Positions 1 to 12,606 of a DNA stretch of 64,000 nt are shown piece after piece. The first letter of the stretch is position 1, and every line of letters begins with the position of its first letter. Source of the stretch: Suillus spraguei (taxonomy: Eukaryota > Basidiomycota > Agaricomycetes > Boletales > Suillaceae); NCBI GenBank assembly GCA_016800925.1, contig JABCPU010000077.1, positions 124,001 through 188,000 on the forward strand, given 5' to 3'. Under the pieces are notes generated by a model, which ran no database searches, was not told the DNA's origin, and saw nothing but the letters and a program-made list of their open reading frames with translations. The position numbers and the translations under genes are program-made.

Positions 1-280
1 AGTGCTTCACAATGACCTCAAGCAAACGGGCTACAAAACCCGCTCAGGTTGAACCGTGTCATGCTCTGGATACCGCTCAGCCCAGTCGACAAGCTACGAC
101 TGGTAAGATCCGTGGTAAAACAAAAGAGCCCAAGAAAGCAGACAGAGACGAACGCCAACGCGAAGAAATCCGCTTCAACCTTGGCTACTCTTTCAGAGAC
201 ACTCGCAGTGGAGCCAGCGCTCGTCGCAGACAAGCAAGAGTGCGGGAAGATGGGGGTGAGATTAAATCAAATGTCTCGAG

Positions 281-3126
281 GTGACAGAATTGAATGTCTC
301 AACTGATCGGCCAGATGCTTCGGATTATCCACCACCTCCAACTTACGAGGTAGCGACCAGTCCCACTCTGTCCAGTCTCGCTTCATCTGCGCTTGCTTCA
401 TCTACATTCGTGGCTGGGATTCATGTGCACCCAGAACATTTTCCTGTTGCGAATCGCACCTCCTCTTCGGGCTCTACACAGCCCTCAGTTACGCATGATA
501 ACATCATTATGCACACAGATCCACCGATATCCGCAGCTACAGCGACCCATTTATCGATACCCGCACCTGCGTTATCGCCTTTGATGATGCCCTTACATAC
601 GCCAAGTCCCACGCTTGCGCCGAATCTTTCATCAGGTTCTTGCGCCTTCCCGGTGCCAGTACAGCAGAGGGCACTACTTGATGATGACGAATCAAGCATA
701 GAGCTCGTAGACGTAGATCCACCTCAGAGATGGGAAATGGATCGACAACGTGGAGTTCCTCTCGAGGAAAGGGTGACGAGGCACCATCAGCGGTCGGCGG
801 AATCACATGTTCCAGCCGTGCCGCAGCGGACCCGATTATTTAGTCAGGCTCCAAAACGAAGCCCTACTTCTCAGTCTCGTTTCGCGAACTCTCGATTGTC
901 ACTCAGGATTCCTGAGGATCAAGATCCATATCCTGATGACCGCAGTGTGCAGGCATCTGATGCATCTTCTCCGGTTACGCCTAAACACAAACTACCTCTG
1001 CCGAGCCTTCCCCTTTCTCCATCGAGAATATTCCATAGATCCCAGTCACCACAACCCTCGTCATCTGTCATATCACTGTTGCGTAACCCCAATCCATTCT
1101 TCAAGAGCACACCCTCACTCCTCAATCTATCTTCGCCTTCCGCACTTCACGGTCACGGAGATCACCATTTTTCTCGAAAGCTCTTCCATCGGAAGCAGAA
1201 AGAGCGCGCAGGTGCTGAACCCTTAGAGGACTGGGAAGTCCTGGATCGCACCGACTCCTCTCACTCCTCTTTGGAAGAATCCCCCGCTCACCCTAGCCCT
1301 CCAAGCCCGGCTCTAACACCACGCTCAGGCTTTGCAGAGACGTGGGCTTATCCCGACGTTGATACACGTAGCTCCAATACAAACCGACACCCATACCGTC
1401 CTAGCATTCGGACTACACTTCCGGCTGAAGATCGTCCTCAACGTCCGGCTTCTCCTCCATTTGTAAATCGACATGTTCGGAGGCGTACCAATTCCAGCTT
1501 GCGTAGTGATCACACATGTGCATCGAGCGCTCCAGTATCCCCAATTTCTTCGTCTTCCGCCTCCCTCTTTAGCTCCTCCAGCTTGTCGTTGGCCACAGTT
1601 GGAAGGACACTTCCATCCTTCTCTCAACAGGATCTTGGCGTTTGCGAGGAATTGGAGACATCTCGTCTACCTACACGTGGGATAACGTTAAGGGACTCAC
1701 CGACTCTGTCATCCCTATCCTTATCCCAACCTTCAGTGGGAAGGGCACTTACTTCCTTCTCGCAGATGAACTTGGGAACTCACCAAGTCCAACATGAGCA
1801 TGTTCGTTCACATTCGACGCCTCGTGCTGTTGCTCAACCAGAGCTTCCGAAGACTACCCGCGCACATGCTAGAGCTTCTCCGACATCGGCTTCAGAGGTG
1901 ACTTACATTGACTACAATGCGACGCCTGCTACACCCATTCCAGCGCCCAATAACTCGTTGCCTACTAGGTCTGCAACAGAGCGAGTCCTCGCGTCGTCGG
2001 ACTCCAGCTCGCCGCGAGGAGATCCTCATTCATCGTGGACGGTCCTTATCGCGCGAGTTGGAGATGCGAAGTGCGCCTGCGTATAGTGCCATCTTCCCCT
2101 CAGACCGCCTACCCCACCCCCAGAGTCGCATACCCCTCCGTATAGCCCTGCTCCTGCGTCGCCTCGGCGTCACTATGCAGGCCGTCCTTTACCCCAAACC
2201 CCAGCCACATCACCCTCTCTTACATGGCTTGTAGGCCGCACACCAGATTCGAAAAACTTCCACCACTATTCCAATCTTACACCACCCCAGGGCTATTCCC
2301 AAAAACCTGCATGTGCCCGAGGGCCTGTTGATCGATTTGGACGACGACAGCTTGGATCTAGCTAGCCCTGCAGTGCCACTCATACCCCCCCTCTCCCCAT
2401 TCGTACACCCCCGTTACCAAATCGCACACCCCCTCTCCCCGGACAGCACACCCATGATACCTGACCGTACTCCCCCTGCGCGTACTCCACCGCCTCTCCC
2501 TATCGACTACCTCGAAGACGACATTGACAGTGACAGCGTCACTGTGGGCAGCTCCAGTCCGCGTGGGCCACTCACGCCAACATCAAACACATTACCATCT
2601 TCGTGCACAGTCACGTCACCTGCACCCGAATACATCACTGGCCTCGTTGGAAGCCTAGGAGATCATCTCCGCGATGACGGCTCAAATTATGACGTGAGTA
2701 TTCGGGATGCACAGTTCTCGGGCCCGTACTTGAAGTCACCCACATGCGCAGGCCCTCCTCCTCATCTCCGATTTCATCGGTCCTGCCGCATTACATCGCA
2801 ATCCTGACAGTTTAGATAACTGTCTTGTTGGACTAGTAGAACTAGAGAGGCGAAGGGTGACAAGTGATGGACGTGTGAAGCTAAAATTATCGCTCCTGGG
2901 TGTGAACATACAGAAGTGTACTATCTGCTTGTCTCGGTTCAAAAATGGGGACCATGGCGTGTTGGGAGCAAAGTGTCGCCATGCGTATGTCATTCTTGTC
3001 TTTGTTCTTATAGTGGCTGTCGGCTTATATTGTACCGCAAGGTTCCACAAGAGATGTCTGATTCCATGGCTGGCGAGGAACCAGACCTGTCCATTGTGCA
3101 GGGAACATTTGGGCGTTCAGGACTAA
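281..3126 (+). CDS. RING-H2 finger protein with long Ser/Pro-rich region (start and some exon joins unresolved)
   Basis: Probable E3 ubiquitin ligase, judged only by its C-terminal RING-H2 domain. The first 600 or so codons are low-complexity and rich in Ser, Pro and Thr, as in a disordered regulatory region. The zinc-binding cysteines start with CTICLS near 2918 and end with CPLCRE near 3095. They come together only if an intron at 2985-3041 (57 nt, GTATGT to CAAG) is removed, which joins CRHA to FHKRC and completes the C3H2C3 pattern. Coding character continues past a TAG at 2084-2086 in the same frame, then moves to another frame near 2310, so further introns or small lesions lie there. 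The open frame at 281 starts with GTG; the true start is probably upstream, perhaps in the partial frames at 12-284 or 49-306. The substrate is unknown. Confidence is high for the RING domain and moderate for the gene model. Confidence 0.6.
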
Positions 3127-3806
3127 TCCTTTCATTTTTCGAAGACCGATCATGTTGAACTTTGTCTTAGAGTTTTGCTGGCCAAATCTCTTCTAACCTT
3201 CGTTTGAATTCATCATGCCTCACGTCGTACTTCAATTGACGTTACCCCATGTACTGTAGTCAACACCCGATTATGTTCCGTGATGCAGTCAGGCTATGTA
3301 CTGCTTGTTACCAATATGTAGCCTTAATCCTCAGCAATCCATTGCCGTGCTTTCTCGTCAGACAGTGACGATTACCCGGGGGCCACTGGCGAGACGTCAT
3401 ACTCTCCGGGCTCTTCCTTACCCCGTGTAATTGGTACGCGCTGTTTATAACTTGAATTATGCATTCCATCTTAAGTTATCAAAACTGTTGTGCGTTCTTT
3501 GGACTCATACCGTTATAAATGCAAGTACTAGTTGGCCTGAGAGTGAAGGCCGCTCGAATGATACCATCTCTCATGTCCCTTTGCATGACCTTTGCGCTAC
3601 CATGGCACGATCCATTAGGTGACTGTCTCGATAAATAATTGAACCACGTCCAATGTGTACCCATTGCCGTCTTCCTCGTTCCTTCAACGTTCATCTGCCT
3701 TCTCTTTGCACATATGCAGGTAATACCTTCACTGCAACACGAGTTCCTCCATTTCCGTTGACGGAGGAGTTGAACACTTACGACTGTCGCTGGTGGAAGT
3801 GGAATG
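3127..3806. other. intergenic stretch, no gene recognised
   Basis: This lies between the RING gene and the convergent minus-strand gene. Both would end here, so it probably holds two 3' untranslated regions. No repeat, RNA gene or coding pattern was recognised. Confidence 0.4.
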
Positions 3807-6512
3807 TCAAGTATAGCATAGGCAAGTACTCCAGCGTCCATATTCTTCTCGTTCATATGACCCGATCTTAGCGTCGTCGTCTGGTTCGGTCTCCATATCG
3901 TCGTCGTCTGGTTCGGTCTCCATATCGTCGTCTGTCTGGGTTTCTTGTCCATCAGAGCCTCTCCTGATACTCGGTGCTGACGGTGCGATATACTGGGGTG
4001 GCAACGGACTTGGGAAACGGTATCATTAACATGACTGACTCGCCGCACAACGGTCTCCTCGTGGATCACTCTGTTTGGGGTAGAAATGGACTGGAATGCA
4101 GCGTGTTCGTGAACGTCTACCTTGAGGTCTGCAGAACTTGTATGTTCTTCAAAATACGATATCTATTAGCCAGTCTTACGAAAATTGTACTTCTCGTTCT
4201 CAAGGATGGTGTGAAGGCAATTGGCCTGCCCGGAGGTCCCTTGTATCTCTCGTTCCCGAGCGGTAATCTCGTCAACATTTTGCTCTGCTGATGGTATCTC
4301 AGAAGGACTAGAACATGTGAATCTAGAACCAGATACGTCGGTAAGTCTTTCTGGTATAGACGCCGAAATCATTGTTGAGTATGCTTCAAGAATGCTAGAA
4401 GATCATCGCGAACTATGGTCGAGCCCAGACTGAACAGCTGAAGGTCCGACACCCGTAGGAAAATGACACGCGGTAAAACAAAATGCAGGCTGAGAATAGC
4501 TAGCTTCAATGTCCGCAGAGATTTCCTCGGAGCTAGGCACAACCACAGACACAGTTATAGAAACTCCGTGAAGATTCACATGTATAAGTATAGTGTATCG
4601 TAGTGTGGTGACTTGAAGAGGAGGAAAGTCAAGGAAGGGCCCAAACGCATCTAGTTCCGCAGAAGGCTTCGCAAAGCACTGCTCCAGTATTAACGTCGTA
4701 TGCTTAACGCTAGTATCTGTCATTTCTACGTCGATGCGATCGGAATGGTCAATTCATTGGGTTGCGGAAGGGGAGTTGTATTAGCACGGACATCACCGTT
4801 ATTGACAAAAGATGCGTAGTCAGAAGATATGTGAAGCGAGTTGCAAGTGGAAAGCAGAATGGTCCCGCGGTAAACCTGTCGTACATAGTGGCACTGAGGA
4901 AGAGTCCTGAAAACGTGGAGACTGGCTACTCGGCAAAAAGCACTTGTTCAAGTAGGTTGGGAAATGCCAGAGGGTGAGAATTGAAGGTTGCCCCGTACGA
5001 TGGAGGATTGATAAAAGGTGAAGGACAAGATGCCGTTGTCTGCAAGTAAGTTAGATCCATCTCAGGCTGTTGCTGAGTAAAGACCACGCAGCGCGATTGA
5101 GGGTAGGATGGGAAGCGATGGAATGAAACTAGATGACAATGACACGTGTCTCTCAACAACTGGCATGCGGTAAGAGGGTTGTTGAATGCAAGGCTTTCTG
5201 TTGATGGTCCTGTATGTTCGATCGGCACGACAGGCAGCCTAGAGGAGTCGACTACAGGAAGGAGTGGAAATGGGGTTGCGTTTGGCGACACTCTGGCATC
5301 AGTAGAAGTGGCGCCTACCGGGGTGTGAGGGGGACAGGAGGCCTTGCAAATACCAGTGCCTTGCTCAACGTCATATGTCAATTGTGCATCTGTGCGTTTG
5401 AGTTCTCCTGTCGGAGTTAGGGTGTCTTGGAATCGCCAGAAGGAGCATATGTAGAGCCGCGCGGAAAGTGACAGATTGTGTGAGAACAAAATTATTCCTC
5501 TCCCGGAGGATCCACAATTTGACCATTCTCAGTCTTCCGTGTTTCCCGAGTTGGGCACAGGTTCAGTGTATTGTCGAACACGGAATGTTTACTAGTACAA
5601 CACCGCGGGCACTGGAAAGTCTTGCATAGGATGGAATCGTGATCATCATCATCATCCGGTACATGTACCTTGTATTTCGTGGGGCGACCAGAAGGTTCTG
5701 ATACTGCAGCCGGAATGTCATCCGTGATATGGAGATGTGTCTTGACCTTCCTTGATAGATCATGATCAAAAGAAGGTCCTACTTAACGCACGGGTCCTGT
5801 AGAATCATTTGGCATCGTCGAAGTAGACCAAAGCTGTGTGGAGGCCTTGGTGGGGCTAAAAGCCTGGAAGAAGTGGTACTGCATCTTCCGGGGAGCATTC
5901 TTTGCGGATTTCGAGGAACAGTTTTGAATATTTGCCTGATGCTGGTATAGCCTTACAAACTTATCATAAGACTGGTGAAGGAATGACTAGGTAACAATTG
6001 GCCGTCTGAAGTTATGTCAATGATTGAGTCAGACGTAACGAGTTGGGTGTTCATACGAGTAGATATATCATGAATCCATATGGTCAATGGACAACTTATC
6101 CAAATCATTGATTCTGGGAGTTGCGGAATCCATTCCTGTGTCAGATCTTGTTTTTCTTTCATCCTGTAGGAAAAAATGAAGGCCACAACCATAAAGTAGC
6201 GGCGTACCTATAGTACTACTAATATTGGTCAAAGTCGTGACTCTCCCGGGAGTCAGCCTTCCCTTGCCTACGAGAGGCAGATTTCTAGGGTTATGTACTA
6301 AATGAGTACAACATTATTATGGGTCCTGTAGACGTTTTCAGTGCCAAGGCCATCAATTGGTAGATGATATATAAGACCCCACAGTTCGCGTCCACAGCAA
6401 GACTCGGAAAGTCGGTACGTGGGTACCCGGTAATTATTGTCTGGCCATTGTCACGTTTAAGGGGATGAGGAAGGTCGTCGACGCCGCCACCGCAGGCTCT
6501 TATTCGGAGCAT
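3807..6512 (-). CDS. unrecognised multi-exon protein with acidic C-terminal repeat
   Basis: A split minus-strand gene with no assigned function. Coding-like blocks occur at about 6291-6512, 5950-6170, 5510-5770 (contains CPRCC), 4926-5470, 4403-4800 and 3807-4370. Two predicted introns fit well. One spans 4137-4179 (43 nt). The other spans 3993-4048 (56 nt, with a TTAAT branch-like site) and joins the upstream exon to an acidic tail ending at 3807. The tail holds two copies of a nine-residue unit rich in Asp and Glu. The block at 4560-4720 alternates hydrophobic residues as in a beta-sandwich; an arrestin-like fold is possible but weak. One join near 4720 needs a frame change I could not explain with an intron. 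It is convergent with the RING gene and divergent from the Polo kinase gene, sharing a promoter region of about 350 bp. Confidence 0.5.
3872..3925 (-). repeat. 27-bp tandem repeat, two perfect copies, coding
   Basis: Two identical 27-bp units in tandem (3872-3898 and 3899-3925), followed by a partial third. On the minus strand they encode the repeated acidic segment (DDDMETEP type) in the C-terminal tail of the unrecognised gene. A period of 27 keeps the reading frame, which is common for expandable disordered segments. Confidence 0.85.
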
Positions 6513-6861
6513 ACCCTAGCCTAGGAAGTAGGAATCGTTCCCACTTTTCTAAATAATAGAGTCGCATGTGTTTCAAACTGTCATGCGTGGGAGTCGCTAC
6601 ACCAGACTTGGTAGTTGGTAATCATGGAACCCCAGACTAAGGTTAGGGTTTTTGAACGGTCACGAGCATGTTGACTTTACACGTGATAGATTACATAATA
6701 CACACGCGAAACACGCGGTAGCCACGCCTCGAATTGTTGTCAGCCAAAGAGTAAGTTAAAGTTGGTCTTGTTTTGGTTCTGTTCATTTTCTGAGCAGTAC
6801 TTCTTCTCTTCTCTTCTCAAGGCAAGCATCCATCAGACTTTCAAGGTGTTAGGCCGTTGAA
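6513..6861. promoter_or_regulatory. shared divergent promoter region with CT-rich tract
   Basis: This region lies between the divergent unrecognised gene and the Polo kinase gene. A pyrimidine-rich run at 6801-6818 (TTCTTCTCTTCTCTTCTC) sits about 45 bp upstream of the kinase ATG. Such CT tracts are typical near fungal transcription starts. No TATA box or other factor site is claimed. Confidence 0.35.
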
Positions 6862-9589
6862 ATGTCTGCTTACACTCACGCCCGTATGCCCGCCCCCTCC
6901 GATCAGCAGCCCGTTCATCGTCGCCACCCCTTCACAAATGCAAACGTTCTCAATCAGCCTCAACTGACGTCCCCTGTAAAACCACAAGAGAAACCCAAGG
7001 CAACTCCAACCGACCCACCTCTGCCCAGGCAGAATAGCAAGACTACCCTCCATCACCCCCAAGAGTAATCGTCGATCAGAATCGACAAGTTCAGTACTAC
7101 CGTGTAGGATTTCTCGGAGAAGTAGGATTTGTCTTGATTGCCGCCTTACACACACTAATCCTTCATGTTTCAAACAGGGAGGATTTGCGCGTGTCTATGA
7201 GGTGGCAGACGGTCGTCACAGTGCCGCGCAACACCTTGCTTGCAAGGTTGTTACTAAATCATCTCTGAAGACGAAGAAAGCCAAGACCAAGGCAAGTCTT
7301 TACCACATCTGATCATTCACTCGCATCTTGACACTTTTATTTGCTCAGCTCTACGCGGAAATCAAGATACACCGTTCGCTCGCTCATCCTAACATTGTGC
7401 GCTTCCAGGAATGTTTCGAAGATGACGATAACGTCTACATGACACTCGAGCTCTGCACCAGCGGATCATTGATGGACATGCTCCGTCGTCGTCGTCGCTT
7501 CAGCGAGTGTGAGGCCCGATTCTTCCTTGTACAGCTCATCGGGGCATGCCACTACATGCACATCCACCAGGTCATCCACCGTGACCTTAAGCTTGGGAAT
7601 TTATTCCTTGACTCGAATATGAACATCAAGGTCGGCGACTTTGGTCTTGCTGCCTTGATCGAGAACCCTGGTGAACGAAAGAAAACTATTTGTGGCACGC
7701 CGAACTACATTGCCCCTGAGGTGTTGTTTGACACTGCGAACGGGCACAGCTTTGAGGTTGACACTTGGTCGATTGGTGTCATATTGTACACACTTGTTAT
7801 CGGACGTCCTCCCTTCCAAACCAAGGACGTCAAGGAGATTTATACGTGAGGCATACCTTTCCTGCACCGTAATTTCCAATTAACCGTTCGTGCAGACGGA
7901 TCCGCGACAACGTCTATGAGTTCCCACCTGAACGCCGCATTGCACCCGATACTAAGGACTGCATCACGTCTATTTTAACACCTGACCCTTCAAAACGTCC
8001 CACTCTCCTTGAAATCCTTAAGTCGCCTTTCATCGACCTCGGCATTGTCCCCCCATTTATCCCCGTCTCGGCACATGACGCGCCCCCTGATTTTCGATAC
8101 CTTACGCGCCCAATGTCCGTAGTTAACCTCATGAAGCTCAAGAAAGCTGTGTGGCTGGATGATGACCATATTTCCACCATAGCGGTTCCGTCGGCTCCAG
8201 AAGACAAGGCGAAGAATCCGATTACGTCGACCATCGCTCAGCAAGAGAAGGAGTTCCAGAAGGCTGTTCAGCCGGGTAGTCCTATCTCTGCGCTGCTTAG
8301 TTCTGCCAGGCAGCCATTGGTCATGTCAACAAATGGAGTCAAGGAGTCGCCTCTGTTCAGGAAACTCCAAGCAGCGAAGGACACGAAATCACCTCTACGG
8401 AACGTGCGCACTGCACGTGGATTACAAGACATAGAAGAAGAGAATGATGTGCCTCGAGGAACTCGGGAGAAAAACCATGATCAGCAGAGACAGAAGGAGC
8501 TCGAATCGCAGAAGGCGAGAATTGTGGCCCAGATGGCTCCTGTTACTGGTCTTGGCACACACCGCCTTGATGAAGAGCAGGAGAATCTACCTCCTGCTCG
8601 CAAGGAGCCGAAGGGCAAGGAGCCGATGCGCGGAGAGCGCAAGGAAACTGTAGCGCAGGACGTGCACTTGGAATCTCAGCAAGCAAAGCTTAATGGATTT
8701 GATGCCGCTGCACAGACTTTGACGCAGGCATTTGACGCGAAGGCTGCCGGCAAGCTGTTCCGTGATCCTCGCGATGATACCACCATCCCTGATGAGCGCG
8801 TTTTCATCGTGTCGTGGGTGGATTATTGCAATAAGTACGGAATGGGTTATGCTTTGACGGATGGGTCTGTCGGTGTGCACTTCAATGATAGCACAACCCT
8901 TATTCTCTCAGCAGATAAGCAGTGAGTTCTTATCTACCTCTGATTTTTACACGACTTGACGTATGTCCCAGTCACTTTGACTACATTTCCTCTCGACGCC
9001 ACGGAACTGTCTACGTTAGGAAGAACTATTCTGTGACCGAGTTTCCCGAGGACCTCAAGAACAAGGTCTACCTTCTCAAACATTTCGAGCGTTACATCAT
9101 GGACCGCCTATACGGTGACTACGAATACACTTTCGAGGACCATGACCGCACAAAGGGAATGGATTTCGTACAGAAATATTTGCGTATGAAACACGTTATC
9201 GTGTTCAAGATGAGTCATGACGTCCTTCAGGTCATTCATTTTACTCCTTCATGGGCTTGACAATTGACACTGGGTTTATATAGTTCAATTTCTACGATCA
9301 CTCAAAAGTCATCCTCTCGTCCCATGGTTTACTGGTGACGCATATTGACAAGAACTACAAGATCGCGCGATTCACGCTCAGTGAAATTATGGCACTGTCT
9401 CTACAACCTCCTGTTTCAGATCCCGAGCAAGCCAAGTTCAACCAGCGCCTTGTAGACAAACTCAAGTACTGCAAGGAGGTGCTTACATCCATCCGTAACG
9501 CGAGCGCTAACCAAGCTGCGACTGACGATGATGCCGGGATGGGGGGAGGGCTGGTCAGCGCGAAGACGTCCAAGGCATCGCTGCGGTGA
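6862..9589 (+). CDS. cdc5: Polo-like kinase (Cdc5/Plo1/PLK1 type)
   Basis: Serine/threonine kinase that drives mitotic entry, cohesin release and mitotic exit. Seven exons: 6862-6975, 7038-7121, 7178-7291, 7349-7845, 7896-8921, 8972-9230 and 9284-9589. They total 2400 nt, an exact multiple of three, giving 799 residues; yeast Cdc5 is about 700. The kinase domain shows a glycine loop [20 protein letters not shown], and activation segment [12 protein letters not shown] with the activating Thr. Polo box 1 has [14 protein letters not shown] and GVHFNDST; polo box 2 has DHSKVIL, keeping the His and Lys that contact phosphopeptides. A long linker separates kinase and polo boxes. The intron at 7292-7348 begins with GC (GCAAGT) rather than GT. 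The first intron (6976-7037) is inferred from frame only, so the N-terminus is the least certain part. It looks intact and functional. Confidence 0.95.
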
Positions 9590-11324
9590 TGCGTGCGATG
9601 GATGAAACGCATGTATACTGCATAGGCTGTCGGTGGTGTTAGGCCTCCGTAGTTTTTTTATTTTCGTTTCCTTTTTTCGCATTCTGTTGTCTGCTCACCA
9701 TAACATATCAAGCAAATTTTCGCTCTCGTAGGCATCAGTACCATGTTATGAGTTTTCTTTAGTTCTCGTAAATGCACTACAGCCTGAGGCATATGCGCCT
9801 TTTGATTATTTTCCTGCTCTGGTAGCTTGATATCAAGGATTTTCCACGTTCTCATTTACATGCATACCCGTACGGGTACGCCGGTGTCGATTGGGCTTAC
9901 CAATGATTCGATTTGTACACACGCTACCATGTAGACTTCTGTATATTATGACCTTTTTAACGACAACAGCCGCAACGTTACCTTGTCTCATCCGTCGTCG
10001 ATCGATTCATCGTCAGTATTCAATTATGTAACTGCCTCTACCCCATCTGGAATAGCCTGTGTAATTATTTCTTGTTCCGCCAAAATCAATGTGGTCCCTA
10101 AGGTGTTCTCGACTATTTGGGACTGTCAGCTCAATCGGACCGGGGTGAGACGTAGAGTCATTCTGAACTTTTCTTTGTACGCAGTCTGTACTGTCTTCAC
10201 AACATTGTATGTATTTGGTCTATTCTTTTCAGTCACTGATCACACTGATCACATCCCTAGTATATTCGAACAGAATCACCGTTTCTTCGGATGGACTTCC
10301 TTGTGCATGACCTGTGGATTCAACCCCAAGGTAGAAGATCTTACAACTGTGCTAATTTCTGAAGTAGTATACCGTATACCCCTTCAGAAATCAGCACAGT
10401 ATCATGACCAATGCCTATCATAATACTGCAGACGGAAAGTTCGACCACGTTGAGAGAAATACGTCGTCCAATAACAGATATTCTGCCACACCGTCGGAAT
10501 GTTCATCCTGCAAGTAATGCTTACATGCCTTCTCAATTGCGTTACTCACAGTAGTTTTAGCAATGTTTTACCTTGGATTCGCACGAGACACATTAAGGTT
10601 GATATCGAACTGCCTCCTCCAAAAGTTCCTGTTGTCCACTTCGAGCACGATATGCAACGGGGTCTGCTTGCTCGTATCAGTCGCTCGGCCATCAAGCTTT
10701 CGGTATCATCTCGTGAGCTGAACGTAAAAGGATTACAGTCGATCATCGCATTGCCAATCAACTTGCTGGTGTCTGTAACACGTCGACCCTTTATAAGCGT
10801 GGAATCCGGAACCAGTTTGGGCGTTGCCTTTTCGCTTGTATTCAATATCCCTACTGGTGTCTCGTTTGGGTCGGTACGGCAATTTGAATCTCACCTATAT
10901 GCATATCGCTGGTGTGTCCGCTAGGCTCTGATCAAGAAGACATTCGGCTCAATCATTAATGGTCTCATTCACAGACACACCCCCACTCATACCCATGGCA
11001 AGACCCGTACACATTTATATCCTTGTGTGTACACGACCCTCGACACCCGCTGGTTTACCTGTGCCAATACTTAGAGAGAGGTGTAAATCTGTGAAATAGT
11101 ATGCGAGTGTCGCATCTTATTGATACTTTGATTCATCATTTCTTGGGCAATCCTGTGCGAGCCAGTGTCAGTATACGTCAAACTATTCACAACTAGCCAA
11201 TAGAGACCCCATGCTAAACCTCAAGTCATAAGCTCGAGCTGTAGATTAAAAATGACCCCGGACGTCTTTGGGTCAGGGAAAAACCTGGACTTTCCGTATC
11301 TTCGTCATGAAGTATATATATTTA
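9590..11324. other. 1.7 kb stretch without a convincing gene
   Basis: Open frames of 100-146 codons occur on both strands (9983-10423 +, 10499-10924 +, 10546-10845 -). None shows a recognisable domain or convincing splice structure. The minus strand around 9990-10850 has patches of protein-like composition in shifting frames, so a decayed minus-strand gene is possible. Nothing else was recognised. Confidence 0.3.
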
Positions 11325-12255
11325 TCAAGCCATATGGCGGTTGCTTCGTGAGTCCACTTTGTGCATGACACCTCGACATAAGGCAGGAAAGTTGTTACCA
11401 ACTCTCCCTGCAAGTCCACGGTAGATGGCTGTCACCACTCGTCCTAGACCTCGCCTGTGCTTAACAGCTGATGAGCTGAAGTCCAGCATGTGCAATTGCA
11501 ATCTATCCTTCCTGAGGTCGTCATCGTCAACCGTTTCGACTGTAGGCATGACACTCAGGACTGGATTCCCGCAAACATCAAAGTCAAATGCATCAAAAAT
11601 ACGAGAATTTGAAGGGCCTCAATTTTCCATGGTATTTCTGTTGCCACTCCTTCAGAGGAGTCGAGCTGGAAGAAAATACTGGTGGAAATAACAAAGTGGA
11701 GAAGATGAGGTAATATGATCAAGGATAGCAATCGATGTGCAGGGTCGGAGGTCCATATTGTTCGTTGGGTAGTAGGTGCAAGATTATTCCTCAAACTTGG
11801 AGGGTAGCATTCCATGCACTCCACTCCTGTGCCGGGAAACAGGAAACATACCAGAAATTGCGGCGCCTTGGACATATCTTCGATTGAATAGACCTTCAAA
11901 TTGTCATTCATGATAATCAGGAATCTATTGCTTCCGAGGAAACAAAAATTGATGAAGTTGCGTGAAGTGCCTGTCAGTGTGCCACTGAGGACACACTAAG
12001 TCGAGCGTCAACTCCGAACTGCTCCAGCTACCTTTGATATGGTTCACTCACATCGGACATTGTGGAGTATTGCCAGTCCCAAATTTGTACCCATCACCGG
12101 AACTCCTTTATAGGTAGTGGATCATGATCCGGTGACAGCTGGCGCCAGAGGGCAACATGCCCCCCTGGCTCTTGAGCCTCCAGTTCCTCTGATGTTCGTC
12201 AGGCTCACAGTATTCAAAGTCTGTGTCCTGGCGTCTGGGTAGCCCAGGGGACACA
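11325..12255 (-). pseudogene. F-box-type protein gene, 3' part, cut by Copia insertion
   Basis: Minus-strand coding blocks resemble, from memory, the C-terminal half of a large Agaricomycete F-box protein family. Diagnostic stretches are RFLIIMNDNLKVYSIEDMSK (about 11845-11925), WTSDPAHRLLSLIILPHLLH near 11720, and LDFSSSAVKHRRGLGRVV near 11440. The blocks sit in different frames joined by putative short introns. A further block near 12215 (TLNTVSLTNIRGTG) belongs upstream. The 5' continuation is found only beyond the Copia element at 17539, so the retrotransposon landed inside this gene. The ATAAG at 12256-12260 is half of the target duplication. F-box proteins bring substrates to SCF ubiquitin ligases; the F-box itself was not seen. 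The family call is from memory, so confidence is moderate. Confidence 0.45.
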
Positions 12256-12260
12256 ATAAG

Positions 12261-12596
12261 TAAAGGAGCCTAGACGACTTAGTCTCAGCGGATGATAGAC
12301 AACGCTAATGATATTATGATTACCTAGATGACTTAGTCTAGGTACAAGTCAGCAAGAGTAAGTACGAGTGAAAACAGTCAACATACCTCAGCGGATGATA
12401 GACAACGCTGAGGTGTGAACACGGGCAAGGAAGTGTTTAAGTACGAGTGCGCAAGAAGGCTGCGAGATGGAAGAAGCACGGGTAGCATACGGTGTCGAAG
12501 GTGCAAGAAGCGACAAGATAAGTAAAATAGGAAATGAACCCCCGGAGGTTAATCCTCCGGGGTAGGTACCATGCGTACATGTCGATTCTCTCAACA
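12261..12596 (-). repeat. 3' LTR of the Copia element
   Basis: 336 bp, matching 17198-17533 except at five positions. Read on the minus strand it starts TGTTGAGAG, the usual Copia start, and ends CTTTA rather than the usual CA. A short inverted repeat near the minus-strand start (CCGGAGG and CCTCCGG) could form a hairpin in the RNA. Confidence 0.95.
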
Positions 12597-12606
12597 CACC
12601 CCCTCA
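12597..12606 (-). promoter_or_regulatory. polypurine tract of the Copia element
   Basis: On the minus strand TGAGGGGGTG directly precedes the 3' LTR and overlaps the pol stop codon at 12604-12606. A purine tract touching the 3' LTR primes plus-strand DNA synthesis in LTR retrotransposons. Confidence 0.75.

Noticed and set aside
281..283. GTG as start codon of the RING protein
   Set aside because: GTG starts are not expected in nuclear genes; the open frame simply follows an upstream stop. The true start is unresolved.
3479..4069. 196-codon minus-strand ORF as a separate gene
   Set aside because: Its first part belongs to an exon of the unrecognised gene, but it then reads through a predicted intron (3993-4048) in the wrong frame.
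9983..10924. Two plus-strand ORFs of 141-146 codons as genes
   Set aside because: No domain, no splice signals and patchy composition; overlapping minus-strand frames look equally plausible, so neither is supported.
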